Source of the DNA: Microcystis wesenbergii NRERC-220
GTDB taxonomy: Bacteria > Cyanobacteriota > Cyanobacteriia > Cyanobacteriales > Microcystaceae
DNA length: 64,000 nt
NCBI RefSeq assembly: GCF_032027425.1
Contig: NZ_JAVSJA010000001.1
Span: forward strand, 310,001 to 374,000
Direction of reading: 5' to 3'
The position numbers and the translations under genes are program-made. The first letter of the stretch is position 1. Each line of letters starts with the position of its first letter. The notes beneath the pieces were generated by a model. That model was not told the origin of the DNA. It saw only the letters and a list, made by a program, of their open reading frames with translations, and ran no database searches. Positions 26,441 to 34,924 of this stretch are shown here, one piece after another.

Positions 26441-27973
26441 ATGGCAAAAAATCAAGCCGAATCTATGTCTGATCAGAATCATCAGCAGCCAGATATGGGT
26501 GCGAAGAAAACAACGCAGGCTAGGATAGAAGGTCAGGATAATAAGCAAATAAAAACGGGAATTGATCCTAAAATTGATTCGGAAAAACCGTTTAAATATT
26601 CGGAGCCAACAGGAAGATTAGGGGAGATAATCCTGCGCTTAATGCCGGTGGGTCTTTTGCTCGGAGGACTGAGTTATTGGGCGATAGTTGGCAAGATTCC
26701 GACTCCTGTTCAAGGACGAGCGGTCATTTTGATTCCTCGTTCTATTGTTAATATCGAACCCCGTCAAGGTGGGCGGGTGTTAACCCTCCTGATTCAACCG
26801 GGAGATTCTGTCAAAAAAGGGCAATTACTGGCAACTTTAGAGTTTCCTGAATTAGAAACAGAATTAAAGGATAAAAAGGATAGGTTAGCAGATCTCAAGC
26901 AGCAGGATAAAAGAGTTGACTCTATTGAAGTGAGTCGTCGCCAATTGAATGCAGCCTCAATAGATCGCCAGCAAAAGGCGAATCAGCTTCAGATTAAAGC
27001 ACTTCAAGTTCAATTATCCAGTAATCAAAAACAGCGAGAAGCCTATCTCTCCCATGCTCGATACCTTAAAAATTTCCAGAACTCAACGGATGAAAGACTA
27101 GCCGCCTACGATAAACTTATCGAAGAGGGGGCTGTCGCCAAGCTAGATTTTCCCTCCTATTTGTTTCAGTTCAATAATCTAGAGGCTTCTAATAGTATCA
27201 ATCGCGTCCAAATAGAACTCGACCGCCTGAAGGGGGTTGATGAAAGCCTGCGAGCGCAGATGAACGCATTGACGGCACAGAATAATATACTAAACACAGA
27301 AAAACGGCAAATAGACCTGCAAGATACAGCCAGTGATATTCTTCGTTACAATGCGATCGCTGACCAGCAACGAGAGATTAATACGTTAAGAACCACTATT
27401 CAAGCCAACAAAAATGTAGTGAGTCTGTACAACGGCAAGATTTTAGACTTATCTGTTAATCCGGGGGAAGTCCTGGCTCCGGGGGGGCGCATAGGTACGT
27501 TAGAAGTCTCCAATCTAAAGGCCAAGACCAACGTGGTGGCATTGTTTAAGAGTGGTGATGCCAAACGATTAGAACCGGGCAAGGAAGTAGAAGTCGTTCC
27601 CGATCTCTATGATCGCGAACGCTATGGGGGTATCGTCGCTAAGGTAATTACCGTCGATCAGCAGCCGGTAACTGTGGCAGAACTGGCAAATATAGTCGGA
27701 AGTCATGAACTCGCCAGCAAGCTGTTTCTGGGTAGAGATGAAGACGATCGCGATAAGCCTATACCCGTCAATGCAAGTGTTATCAAAGCCACTTTAGCCC
27801 TGAAGGTCGATCGCAATACACCGAGTGGTTTTTACTGGACCCAAGCCAAGGGAGCGCCCCAAACAATTACCAACGGGACTACCGCAGATGTCCATGCCGT
27901 GGTAGAAGAGCGTTCTTTGGTGAGTTATATAACCCCTGCTTTTCGCTGGATTACAGGGGTGTACGATCGTTAA
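26441..27973 (+). CDS. HlyD-family periplasmic adaptor of an efflux system
   Basis: A polar N-terminus of about 60 residues precedes one membrane helix (IILRLMPVGLLLGGLSYWAI). A biotinyl-lipoyl-like hairpin half follows (SIVNIEPRQGGRVLTLLIQP), then a long coiled-coil region (about residues 135-320), and the second lipoyl half (ILDLSVNPGEVLAPGGRIGT). This is the adaptor architecture that bridges an inner-membrane pump and an outer-membrane channel. ATG 26441 gives 510 residues, longer than AaeA-type adaptors. It leads a same-strand cluster with a 58-residue membrane peptide and a FUSC protein, so joint action is likely. Confidence 0.82.
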   Translation: MAKNQAESMSDQNHQQPDMGAKKTTQARIEGQDNKQIKTGIDPKIDSEKPFKYSEPTGRLGEIILRLMPVGLLLGGLSYWAIVGKIPTPVQGRAVILIPRSIVNIEPRQGGRVLTLLIQPGDSVKKGQLLATLEFPELETELKDKKDRLADLKQQDKRVDSIEVSRRQLNAASIDRQQKANQLQIKALQVQLSSNQKQREAYLSHARYLKNFQNSTDERLAAYDKLIEEGAVAKLDFPSYLFQFNNLEASNSINRVQIELDRLKGVDESLRAQMNALTAQNNILNTEKRQIDLQDTASDILRYNAIADQQREINTLRTTIQANKNVVSLYNGKILDLSVNPGEVLAPGGRIGTLEVSNLKAKTNVVALFKSGDAKRLEPGKEVEVVPDLYDRERYGGIVAKVITVDQQPVTVAELANIVGSHELASKLFLGRDEDDRDKPIPVNASVIKATLALKVDRNTPSGFYWTQAKGAPQTITNGTTADVHAVVEERSLVSYITPAFRWITGVYDR

Positions 27974-28037
27974 CCACAATCTTGCGAGCGTAAGTAGCTG
28001 AAAGAAACAACGACTAGAATAAACGGTTAAACCTAAT

Positions 28038-28214
28038 ATGGAAAATCCGAAAAGACGTTCTCAATGGTGGACTTGGTGGTTTAAGTGGTGGATTATCGCC
28101 GCAGCCTTTGTTTTAGTCATCTTGATCCATAGTGAGCCTCCTCAGCTTTGGTTTTGGTTGGTGACGTTTTTGGCACTAATTTTATATGGGATTGAGCGAG
28201 CGATTAATGGGTAA
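28038..28214 (+). CDS. 58-residue membrane peptide of the efflux cluster
   Basis: This short gene encodes MENPKRRSQWWTWWFKWW, a first membrane helix (IIAAAFVLVILI), a short loop, and a second helix (LWFWLVTFLALILYGIERA). It lies 64 bases after the HlyD gene and 33 bases before the FUSC gene. AaeXAB and YdhIJK systems also contain a small two-helix membrane protein beside the HlyD and FUSC genes, so it is a positional counterpart. Sequence similarity to DUF1656 was not tested. Confidence 0.62.
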   Translation: MENPKRRSQWWTWWFKWWIIAAAFVLVILIHSEPPQLWFWLVTFLALILYGIERAING

Positions 28215-28247
28215 CAATGAGTAGTCGAAAAAGGATATAGAGATACC

Positions 28248-30479
28248 TTGGACAGTAAAAACGGGCTAATGATCAGACAGGGATTGAAATTTTCCCTGGG
28301 TGCTGCTCTCTTAACGAGTTTCTTTTGGCACCGAGGAAATGTATTAGACAACTTTGTCTATCCCGTCTTTGGGTATGTCTCTGTACTGATTGAGCCATCG
28401 ATGGGAGGTGCGATTGCGGCAGGTTTGGGGCGTTTGGGGGGAAGTGCTTTGGGGGGAATCATTGCCGCTATCCTGGTGAACGCCTACGGAATCCAAGGCT
28501 CAAGTTTTTTTGTCATTCCCTCTCTCACCTACATTTTAGCCGCCCTGATCTGTGAAACTTACCGATGGCAAGCCGCTTATTCCCAAGCCACACTACTGGG
28601 CGCTTTAATTGCCATGAGAGTGGTAGGAACATCAGCACAACAAGATATCTGGCTCTATTTGCGGTCGCGCCTGATCGATAACTGGATCGGAATCGCTGTG
28701 GGAATTGCTGTGGCCTTACTATTTTGGCCCCAGAATACTCGATCCGATCTCAACCGGAACTTGATGGGAATCCTTCAAGATATACCGCGCTTGTTCCAAA
28801 AAATCCTCGATCGCTACCTAAAAACTGAGGTCGACGAGCGGGATTATCCTCTTTCTATTGAGCAGAACGAGCTTAACTTACTCAATCAGATTAAAAAATC
28901 AACACAAACTAGCCTTTCAATACTCACAAAAGCAACCCATGAATTCGGTAGTGAGAGATTGGTGGCAGAAAATTGGAGTGAAATCTTGGCAATTCAGAAC
29001 CAATTGACTCGACAATTAGCTGATCTGATGGCTTTTAAGGGCGAAAAGCATGAACAAAATTTAGTGCATCAGTTCAGTGATGAATTAAACCAATTGGCGA
29101 CTCATCTTACCGACAGCTTTGATAGCTTGAGGGATCTGAGTAACGCCAAAAAAATCTTAGCTACCCCTTACCTTAGAGAATTAGAAGAAGATTTAGGGAA
29201 TATTGGGGGTAAACTTGATCATCTCCGAACAAGTGGAGAGATTGACCAGTATGATGTTCAAGAATCACTACAGTTTTATCAATTTATTGAACTTGTATCT
29301 CGATTTATCCAACAATGCGAGGGATTAGGAGGCAGGATAATCGATAAAACGAAAGTAACTGCAACTTTCAGACGAAGACACCTGATTACCTTTCCCAAAT
29401 GGGCCCCTATATCCCTAAAACGCCTGAGAGAAATTGTCAGTCTTGGCGTGGTTATTGGTTTGTTACTGGCTATTATTCGTCACATCGAGTTTCCCTATCC
29501 TTCTGCTTACGAAAAAGTGGCAGATATTGTGATCATAGGTGCAGTGGTCACTGTCATTCAACCGACAAGGGGGCGAGCGATCGCAATCGGTTGGGCGGCC
29601 ACTGTTTCCTTGAGTTTGACGATTCTCTGTATTTACCTGTTGGTCAAGTCCTTTGGTTATAATCCTTTTAGTAGCAGTCTGGCTTATTTTTTCGCCTACT
29701 TCAGTTGTGCTTGGCTGGGGTTTACGCCCATCGCTCGCATCGGTGCGATTGTAGCAGCCGATGCCATCGGGAAGGATATTTTTCCTTTTTTCGAGCAAGG
29801 AATTTGGGCTGCACTGATTTCAGTTCCCGTAGGTGCGTTTCTGGGGGTGTTGCTGACCACTGTATTTATGACAAAATCGGCTACAAACCAACTGGAAACA
29901 GATTTTTCTGTGACTTTTAAGAAAATGGGACAGCTATATCAAAAACTGCTGTCAGGCTATTTTCAGGATACGATGCCACCGTCAGATATCGCCCAACTGA
30001 AGCAGGCCATCACAGTGGCGATCGCTCAACATCCAGCCTCGGTTAAGATTGCCAGTCTCGAACAAATTTCCACAGTTTTAGCAACCAAACACCAAAATTT
30101 TTGGAATTTCTCCATCGGCTACGAACAAAAACTCTCGGCTCAACTGGATGCTTTACAAGATGTGCTACAGCAACCGCTTCCTGAACCGATACGACAAAAG
30201 TTTTTACCTGAATTACAAGCGATCGCACAACAGACCGCGATCGCTTTTGATGAAATGGCTGAGGCGATCGCTGCCCAGGTCATTCTCAACCCACCAAAGT
30301 TAGGATTGCTCATCCAAGAAATTGAATCTCTTGAGAAGCAGTTACTGAGCTTGCGGGTTGAGAGTCGAAGTTATCCCTTAAATGAGCTAATCGCCTTTAG
30401 CTCGGCTTTTATGACGATGAAAGCCATTGCCAGCAACTTAAATCAAATGAGTCAAGACTTACCTGCCTACACCCAATAG
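28248..30479 (+). CDS. FUSC-family membrane protein (aromatic-acid efflux pump-like)
   Basis: The 743-residue protein has two membrane blocks of about five helices each, at about residues 8-165 and 385-550, each followed by a cytosolic coiled-coil-rich domain. This is the YccS/AaeB/FUSC arrangement. The first block includes VLIEPSMGGAIAAGLGRLGG and the second VTVIQPTRGRAIAIGWAA. Family pumps export hydroxylated aromatic acids or related compounds together with an HlyD adaptor. The start is TTG 28248 with aagga upstream; ATG 28269 is the alternative. The last 261 bases (from 30219) are duplicated at 34688-34921. Confidence 0.78.
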   Translation: MDSKNGLMIRQGLKFSLGAALLTSFFWHRGNVLDNFVYPVFGYVSVLIEPSMGGAIAAGLGRLGGSALGGIIAAILVNAYGIQGSSFFVIPSLTYILAALICETYRWQAAYSQATLLGALIAMRVVGTSAQQDIWLYLRSRLIDNWIGIAVGIAVALLFWPQNTRSDLNRNLMGILQDIPRLFQKILDRYLKTEVDERDYPLSIEQNELNLLNQIKKSTQTSLSILTKATHEFGSERLVAENWSEILAIQNQLTRQLADLMAFKGEKHEQNLVHQFSDELNQLATHLTDSFDSLRDLSNAKKILATPYLRELEEDLGNIGGKLDHLRTSGEIDQYDVQESLQFYQFIELVSRFIQQCEGLGGRIIDKTKVTATFRRRHLITFPKWAPISLKRLREIVSLGVVIGLLLAIIRHIEFPYPSAYEKVADIVIIGAVVTVIQPTRGRAIAIGWAATVSLSLTILCIYLLVKSFGYNPFSSSLAYFFAYFSCAWLGFTPIARIGAIVAADAIGKDIFPFFEQGIWAALISVPVGAFLGVLLTTVFMTKSATNQLETDFSVTFKKMGQLYQKLLSGYFQDTMPPSDIAQLKQAITVAIAQHPASVKIASLEQISTVLATKHQNFWNFSIGYEQKLSAQLDALQDVLQQPLPEPIRQKFLPELQAIAQQTAIAFDEMAEAIAAQVILNPPKLGLLIQEIESLEKQLLSLRVESRSYPLNELIAFSSAFMTMKAIASNLNQMSQDLPAYTQ

Positions 30480-30835
30480 GTAATAGGCAAATATTATCAG
30501 CCTGAAGGATTTCTGCTCTCAGGGCTGTATATTCAGTAGAGTGTAGTGGACTGTTTCAACTAAAATAGGGCAATAGATTTCGGCTTAAAGTCTTAGATTA
30601 TAGAATTTATAGCATTTTTCTAATACACCAAATTAGCTGAAACAGTCCAGTAGGGTGCGTTAGGCGGCTATCAATTTAGTCAAAAAACTAAAATTAATAA
30701 TTCGCCGTAACGCACCCTACAAGATCGGCGATCGCACTCAACCAAGTGACGGCGTTCTGGTGCAGCGACTTGTTATACGGCTGTTTTTGTGCAATGTGAT
30801 CTAAAATAAGGGCATCTTACGACTAGGTGACAACA
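30480..30835. repeat. gene-free stretch with a GTAGGGTGCGTTA hairpin repeat
   Basis: GTAGGGTGCGTTA (30650-30662) pairs with TAACGCACCCTAC (30708-30720), followed by aagatcggcgatcgcact, which contains HIP1. Shorter copies with the same ending lie at 31959-32003 and 32079-32125. The hairpin just after the FUSC stop (cagcctga ... tcagggctg) lacks a T-run. No gene is seen. Confidence 0.6.
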
Positions 30836-31060
30836 ATGTATAAAATTTCTGTTAACCCTCAAATTCATTTTGGGAAGCCCTGCATAGAAGGGACGCGCAT
30901 CACTGTGCAGAGTGTTCTTGAGTTGCTAAATGAGGGACTCTCTTTCAGTATAATTATTCAGGATTATTACCCTGATTTACAAATTGAAGACATTCGTGCT
31001 TGTCTGCAATATGCTATCGCTTTAGTAGCGGCTGAAGACATTAAACTCGTGTCGGCTTAA
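30836..31060 (+). CDS. DUF433 protein, probable antitoxin
   Basis: The 74-residue protein is a DUF433 domain: ISVNPQIHFGKPCIEGTRIT followed by VQSVLELLNEGLS. DUF433 proteins are DNA-binding antitoxins usually paired with DUF5615 PIN-like toxins. The toxin frame that follows (31063) is truncated, so the pair looks broken. The start is ATG 30836; a GTG lies nine bases upstream in frame. Confidence 0.85.
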   Translation: MYKISVNPQIHFGKPCIEGTRITVQSVLELLNEGLSFSIIIQDYYPDLQIEDIRACLQYAIALVAAEDIKLVSA

Positions 31061-31062
31061 TA

Positions 31063-31164
31063 ATGAAATTTCTTCTCGATCAAGACGTTTACGCAATCAC
31101 TGCGAGATTTCTAATTGATGCTGGACATGATGTGGTTCTTGTTACTCAGCACCGACCAACCTGA
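31063..31164 (+). pseudogene. truncated DUF5615 PIN-like toxin
   Basis: It starts two bases after the DUF433 stop and reads MKFLLDQDVYAITARFLIDA then GHDVVLVTQ, the DUF5615 N-terminus with its first acidic residue. It stops after 33 residues, where full proteins are around 110-120. The missing part holds the other acidic active-site residues, so no nuclease is expected. The sequence beyond is unrelated. Confidence 0.7.
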
Positions 31165-31251
31165 TACGGTCGGTGTGCAACGGGATTGTTAGACCGTACC
31201 TCACAGATCGCTTATGATCAATTTATTCTCGCATATCTAGAAGTTTAAGCC

Positions 31252-31470
31252 ATGTCACTCACTGAGTTAATTCTTCTGGTCAACAATCTGAGCCAGACAG
31301 ACAAATTATCACTCTTCAAACTCCTAGCTGCACAAATCCCGGATGCTGAACTACAGGTTATCTTTTCCGCATCAGAGTATCCGATTTGGTCGCCCTACGA
31401 TGCCACGGAAGCCGCCAATATTCTGAGGCATATGATTCAGGATGACCGAGAGGCATCTACCCATGCCTAG
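31252..31470 (+). CDS. small protein coupled to a retropepsin-like gene
   Basis: The 72-residue protein (TELILLVNNLSQTDKLSLFK ... SASEYPIWSPYDATEAANIL) shows a helical N-terminus like those of small cyanobacterial antitoxin-like proteins. No family is named with confidence. Its stop overlaps the likely start of the next gene (ATGCCTAG at 31463-31470), so the two are probably translated together. Confidence 0.6.
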   Translation: MSLTELILLVNNLSQTDKLSLFKLLAAQIPDAELQVIFSASEYPIWSPYDATEAANILRHMIQDDREASTHA

Positions 31471-31855
31471 TACAGTCGAATTTCCCCTTTCCGACGATGA
31501 AGCATTACCCACGATTCCCATCACTCTGAGTCATGCAGGCCTTTCTGTTTCTGCGAATGCCCTGCTGGATACCGGATCTACGGTCAATCTATTACCTTAC
31601 CACATCGGGCCGCAATTGGGTGCAATTTGGGAGGAACAAACTGTCCGCTTGCCATTGGCCGGAAATCTTGCAAGGGTTGAAGCACGAGGGTTATTTGTGT
31701 ATGTTCAAATTGGGAATTTGGAACCTGTTCGTCTAGCCTTTGCTTGGGCAAAAACCTCTCAGATACCCTTAATTCTTGGGCAAACGAACTTTTTTCGAGA
31801 ATTTGATGTCTGTTTTCAACGATCGCGATGCACGATTGAAATTATCCGCTTCTAA
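31463..31855 (+). CDS. retroviral-type aspartic protease-like protein
   Basis: The 130-residue protein has one Asp-Thr-Gly motif in NALLDTGSTVNLLPYHIG and a hydrophobic strand before the second motif-like site (PLILGQTNFFREFDVCF). This is the half-size retropepsin layout, in which two subunits form the active site. The start ATG 31463 overlaps the stop of the 72-residue gene. The substrate is unknown. Such small pairs are common in cyanobacteria and may act as regulators; that is inference. Confidence 0.72.
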   Translation: MPSTVEFPLSDDEALPTIPITLSHAGLSVSANALLDTGSTVNLLPYHIGPQLGAIWEEQTVRLPLAGNLARVEARGLFVYVQIGNLEPVRLAFAWAKTSQIPLILGQTNFFREFDVCFQRSRCTIEIIRF

Positions 31856-32265
31856 TAAGGGTGGTTTGATTGCTTACTGTCACCAGCCGAAAAAACCCTC
31901 CTTGAAGATGGAATGGGCTTTACCCCCCGCTGCTTAACCCGAACTGGGGTTAGATAAGGTGCGTTACATTTCATTAACGCACCCTACAAGATCGGTGATC
32001 GCACTTAATCTTGGCGATCGATATGATGTAGCCTGTGTTAGCGTTAGCGTAACGCACGGATTTTGAACATTAGATAAGGTGCGTTCACTTCGTTAACGCA
32101 CCCTACAAGATCGGCGATCGCACTCCAATTAATGACTTGGCAGTTTCGGGTTTTTGTTGGATATGTTCAAATGGATTTGTCATTAGACTTATGCTCCGTA
32201 AAATAGAATTCTGAACCTATTTTAGCTCACAATTTATATTTCGGAGGAGTCTAGTGTAGAGCTTT
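31856..32265. repeat. gene-free stretch with two short hairpin repeats
   Basis: GGTGCGTTA (31959-31967) pairs with TAACGCACC (31975-31983), and a second copy lies at 32079-32103. Both are followed by ctacaagatcgg and an HIP1-like gatcgcact, matching the longer copy at 30650-30735. No gene is seen. Confidence 0.6.
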
Positions 32266-33090
32266 TCACCATGTAATATTAAAACGTTGACAGCTATTGT
32301 AGGATGAACCTGGCCAAATTGAGTCTATTCTGTATATAGATCCAGGAACGCTTGGTTGACCTTTCGGTGAACAAATTAACATAGCTCTACCTTCTGATCC
32401 TTCAGGTATATATAAAGGAACTCCCTCATTTCTACCACTAGGTAAGTTTTGGGGAAATCGGTCAGTTTCCGATAGGAAATTTAATACAGTAGGAGCATCA
32501 TTTTTAATTGCAAAACCGATTAATTGAGGATTTGTAAAACTTGAAGTAGTAGAGACAATCTGATTCCAGAAGCTAGTTGGTCTTTCTGTATAAATAATAA
32601 AAAAAGCACTTAATTCATTGGAAATTGTAAAAGCTCTACCTTCAGTTGTTAGATTTAATTGATAACCTGGATCGACAAATTTTACCTCCACAATCTTTTT
32701 ATTTCCTGATGAACCATCTCTTACATTCGCAATATACCTACCCTGTAGAACAATACCCTGTCCTCTCTGAAAGTAACAATCCACAGAAATACAGTTGAGG
32801 TATCCTGGGCTAAGAATTACAGTATTATCATTCCTTTTATAAGCAAAAACATAAAAATTACTAGCATTTAAAGGGTTAGAAGCAATATCAAACTTCTGCT
32901 TTAAGTTATTTTCAAAATGTAGGTTTTTCGGCTCAATAAAAGCAGTCTTTTCTTTGGTTAAATTGCAAGTGACACCAAGAAAACTACATTCTGCTAAGAC
33001 TTGATTGTTTTTGTTTGGTAAACCAATGATTTGAGCAATAGTCAGAATTGAAGTTAAACCCCATGTTGTTAATAATTGAGAAATTTCCAT
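32266..33090 (-). CDS. orphan protein, probably secreted
   Basis: The 274-residue protein has a hydrophobic N-terminus (about residues 5-25, LLTTWGLTSILTIAQIIGL) that may be a signal or anchor. The rest is strand-rich with several Cys (CSFLGVTCNL, NCISVDCYF, and CSPKG near the C-terminus). I do not recognise a family. Its codons are more AT-rich than those of core neighbours, and it sits between repeats and an IS630 element in the accessory region, so recent transfer is plausible. Confidence 0.6.
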   Translation of the reverse strand: MEISQLLTTWGLTSILTIAQIIGLPNKNNQVLAECSFLGVTCNLTKEKTAFIEPKNLHFENNLKQKFDIASNPLNASNFYVFAYKRNDNTVILSPGYLNCISVDCYFQRGQGIVLQGRYIANVRDGSSGNKKIVEVKFVDPGYQLNLTTEGRAFTISNELSAFFIIYTERPTSFWNQIVSTTSSFTNPQLIGFAIKNDAPTVLNFLSETDRFPQNLPSGRNEGVPLYIPEGSEGRAMLICSPKGQPSVPGSIYRIDSIWPGSSYNSCQRFNITW

Positions 33091-33234
33091 ATGTATAGCG
33101 GTATTCAGACGAATGAGAATAATGAACTCCCTACTGGGTAAGAGTTTTAGCCATTTTATTTGTCCCTCACCAGCGCAAACACCGCTGTAGCAGGCTTAAA
33201 TGGAATGTTTGCGAACCCAGCTAACTACATATTA

Positions 33235-34182
33235 TGGCATAGAACGAGTTAGTTAGGACAGATGCCTGAAGGCTTTACTCACAGCATCCACAAGGTTTTC
33301 ACTATCATTGATAATCTGACTAACATAGTTTTTCAATCTAGCCCAGAACTTTTCAATTTTGTTGAGGTCTGGAGAATAGGCGGGTAAAAATAGCACTTCA
33401 CATCCCGCTTTAGCTAACAATTTTTTGATTCTCTCTTTGGGATGAAAACTGGCGTTATCAATGATGATAATTTGACCGGGTAGTAGTTCGGGTAATAGCA
33501 ATTGTTCTATCCACTCACACACCAACTCTGTATTACAGTACCCCTCAAACACCATTGGCGCGATCGTGGAACCACGCCACCAACCGCTGATCACACTAAC
33601 TCGTTCGCTACAGTGACCTAACTTTAAAGCCTCAAATCTTTCTGATTTGTGACAATATCCATAAGGATAATCGATGGTGTTATCTATTCCAGCTTCATCA
33701 ATATAGACAAATCTTTCCGGGGCATAACCTCTGATTTTTTGGAGAAACTCTTTTCGGGCTTCTTCATCTCTTTCTCTGTAGCCATAAGTTTTTTTTTTCT
33801 AGTAAATCCAATTCTTTTGAGCGCTTGACCAATTCTCATCCTACTGACTGGGTTAGCCCATTTTTGCGCCATTTTTTCTTGGGTCAAATGCCCATATTGT
33901 TCGGCCAACTTTTGAAAGGCTTCTAAATCGTCAATTTTGGGCTTCGGCCCTCGACGATAGTTAGTTTTAGCGGCCACCGTCCCAGTTTGTTTCTTCCGTT
34001 TCAGCCATAGGTCTAATGTATTACGACTAATATTGAGGGTGCGACAGACATGGCTTTTTTTCTCCCCTCGCTCTACGGCACTCACTGCTTTCTGTCTTAA
34101 ATCATCACTATAGGGTGCTGCCATGAAAGCTTCTCCTCATTTCTTTTTCTCTATTATGTCCTAACTATCCCGCTCTTTGCTA
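33235..34182 (-). mobile_element. IS630-family element Y, copy 1 (948 bp)
   Basis: Imperfect inverted ends: one end is TGGCATAGAACGAGTTAG, and the other, read inward, is TAGCAAAGAGCGGGATAG; both continue TTAGGAC. The element is flanked by TA on both sides (33233-33234 and 34183-34184), the IS630 target duplication. The second copy at 41501-42448 has the same length. Confidence 0.92.
33253..34124 (-). CDS. IS630-type transposase made by -1 frameshift (element Y, copy 1)
   Basis: Two overlapping frames make one transposase. The first (34124-33684) encodes the helix-turn-helix part (SHVCRTLNISRNTLDLWLKR). The second ends at 33253 and encodes the DDE catalytic core: FVYIDEAGID, IIIIDNASFH and FLPAYSPDLNKIEKFWARLK. 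The frames meet at a run of ten A (33789-33798 on the minus strand), where a -1 shift joins them in frame. The identical run in copy 2 argues for a programmed shift or polymerase slippage rather than decay. The fused product is about 290 residues. Confidence 0.85.
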
Positions 34183-34325
34183 TATACGGAAATTTTCCGT
34201 GTTATCACGCCAAATACGCATTTTTTTAAGAATCTTTCCGTATATTACGCTCAAATGGAGCGATCACGAGAAGTTTTCCGTATAATATTACGATAAGCGT
34301 GTTATGCCGATTAGCGTACTCTTTT
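34183..34325. repeat. three iteron-like TTTCCGT repeats upstream of an integrase relic
   Basis: Motifs TTTTCCGTGTTATCACGC (34193-34210), CTTTCCGTATATTACGC (34234-34250) and GTTTTCCGTATAATATTACG (34273-34292) share TTTCCGT-TAT-T-ACG and are spaced at about 40 bases. The first overlaps a palindrome acggaaattttccgt (34186-34200). They could be recombination or regulatory sites linked to the integrase; no function is proven. Confidence 0.55.
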
Positions 34326-34679
34326 ATGAACCCTCCCCCACCCCGAAAACTCCTAGACGTAGTGCGAGAGACGATCCGCCCTACCGCATTACTCCTACCG
34401 CACCGAACAAACCTATCTGGACTGGATTAAGCGTTATCTGCTCTTCCATCAGAAAAAACATCCCCGTGAAATGGGGGGTGAAGAAATTAGAGCCTTTTTG
34501 ACCCATCTTGCCGTTGATAAAAACGTTGCCGCCGCCACCCAGAACCAAGCCCTCAACGCCATCCTCTTCCTTTATCGGGAAGTTCTTAAAATTGAACTGG
34601 GTAATATCGGTGCATATTTACGGGCAAAACGCTCCAAACGCCTGCCCACCGTCCTCACCAAAGAAGTAAAAATGGCTGA
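34326..34679 (+). pseudogene. relic of an integron-type tyrosine recombinase (N-terminal part)
   Basis: The first frame reads [20 protein letters not shown] frameshift near 34383 leads into [20 protein letters not shown], then [20 protein letters not shown] and [20 protein letters not shown], ending [10 protein letters not shown]. This is the N-terminal SAM-like core-binding half of IntI-type integron integrases. The catalytic C-terminal half (R-H-R-Y) is missing; the frame runs into the duplicated FUSC tail. The gene is therefore inactive. Confidence 0.78.
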
Positions 34680-34921
34680 TGATTTTAGCGATCGCACAAC
34701 AAACTGCGATCGCTGCCCAGGTAATTCTCAACCCACCAAAGTTAGGATTGCTCATCGAAGAAATTGAATCTCTTGAGAAGCAATTACTGAGCTTGCGGGT
34801 TGAGAGTCGAAGTTATCCCTTAAATGAGCTAATCGCCTTTAGCTCGGCTTTTATGACGATGAAAGCCATTGCCAGCAACTTAAATCAAATGAGTCAAGAC
34901 TTACCTGCCTACACCCAATAG
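34680..34921 (+). pseudogene. duplicated 3' end of the FUSC gene
   Basis: From HIP1 at 34688 to the stop, this is a copy of 30219-30479 of the FUSC gene (for example SLRVESRSYPLNELIAFSSA, ending SQDLPAYTQ). It lacks 27 bases (nine residues, FDEMAEAIA), precisely the interval between two HIP1 sites in the full copy. The start codon of the frame is incidental. It lies three bases before the convergent tandem Usp gene, which suggests it marks the original end of the FUSC gene before the accessory segment was inserted. Confidence 0.88.
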
Positions 34922-34924
34922 GGG

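Noticed and set aside
34679-34921. Independent 80-residue protein
   Set aside because: It is a duplicated fragment of the FUSC gene 3' end with a chance start codon.
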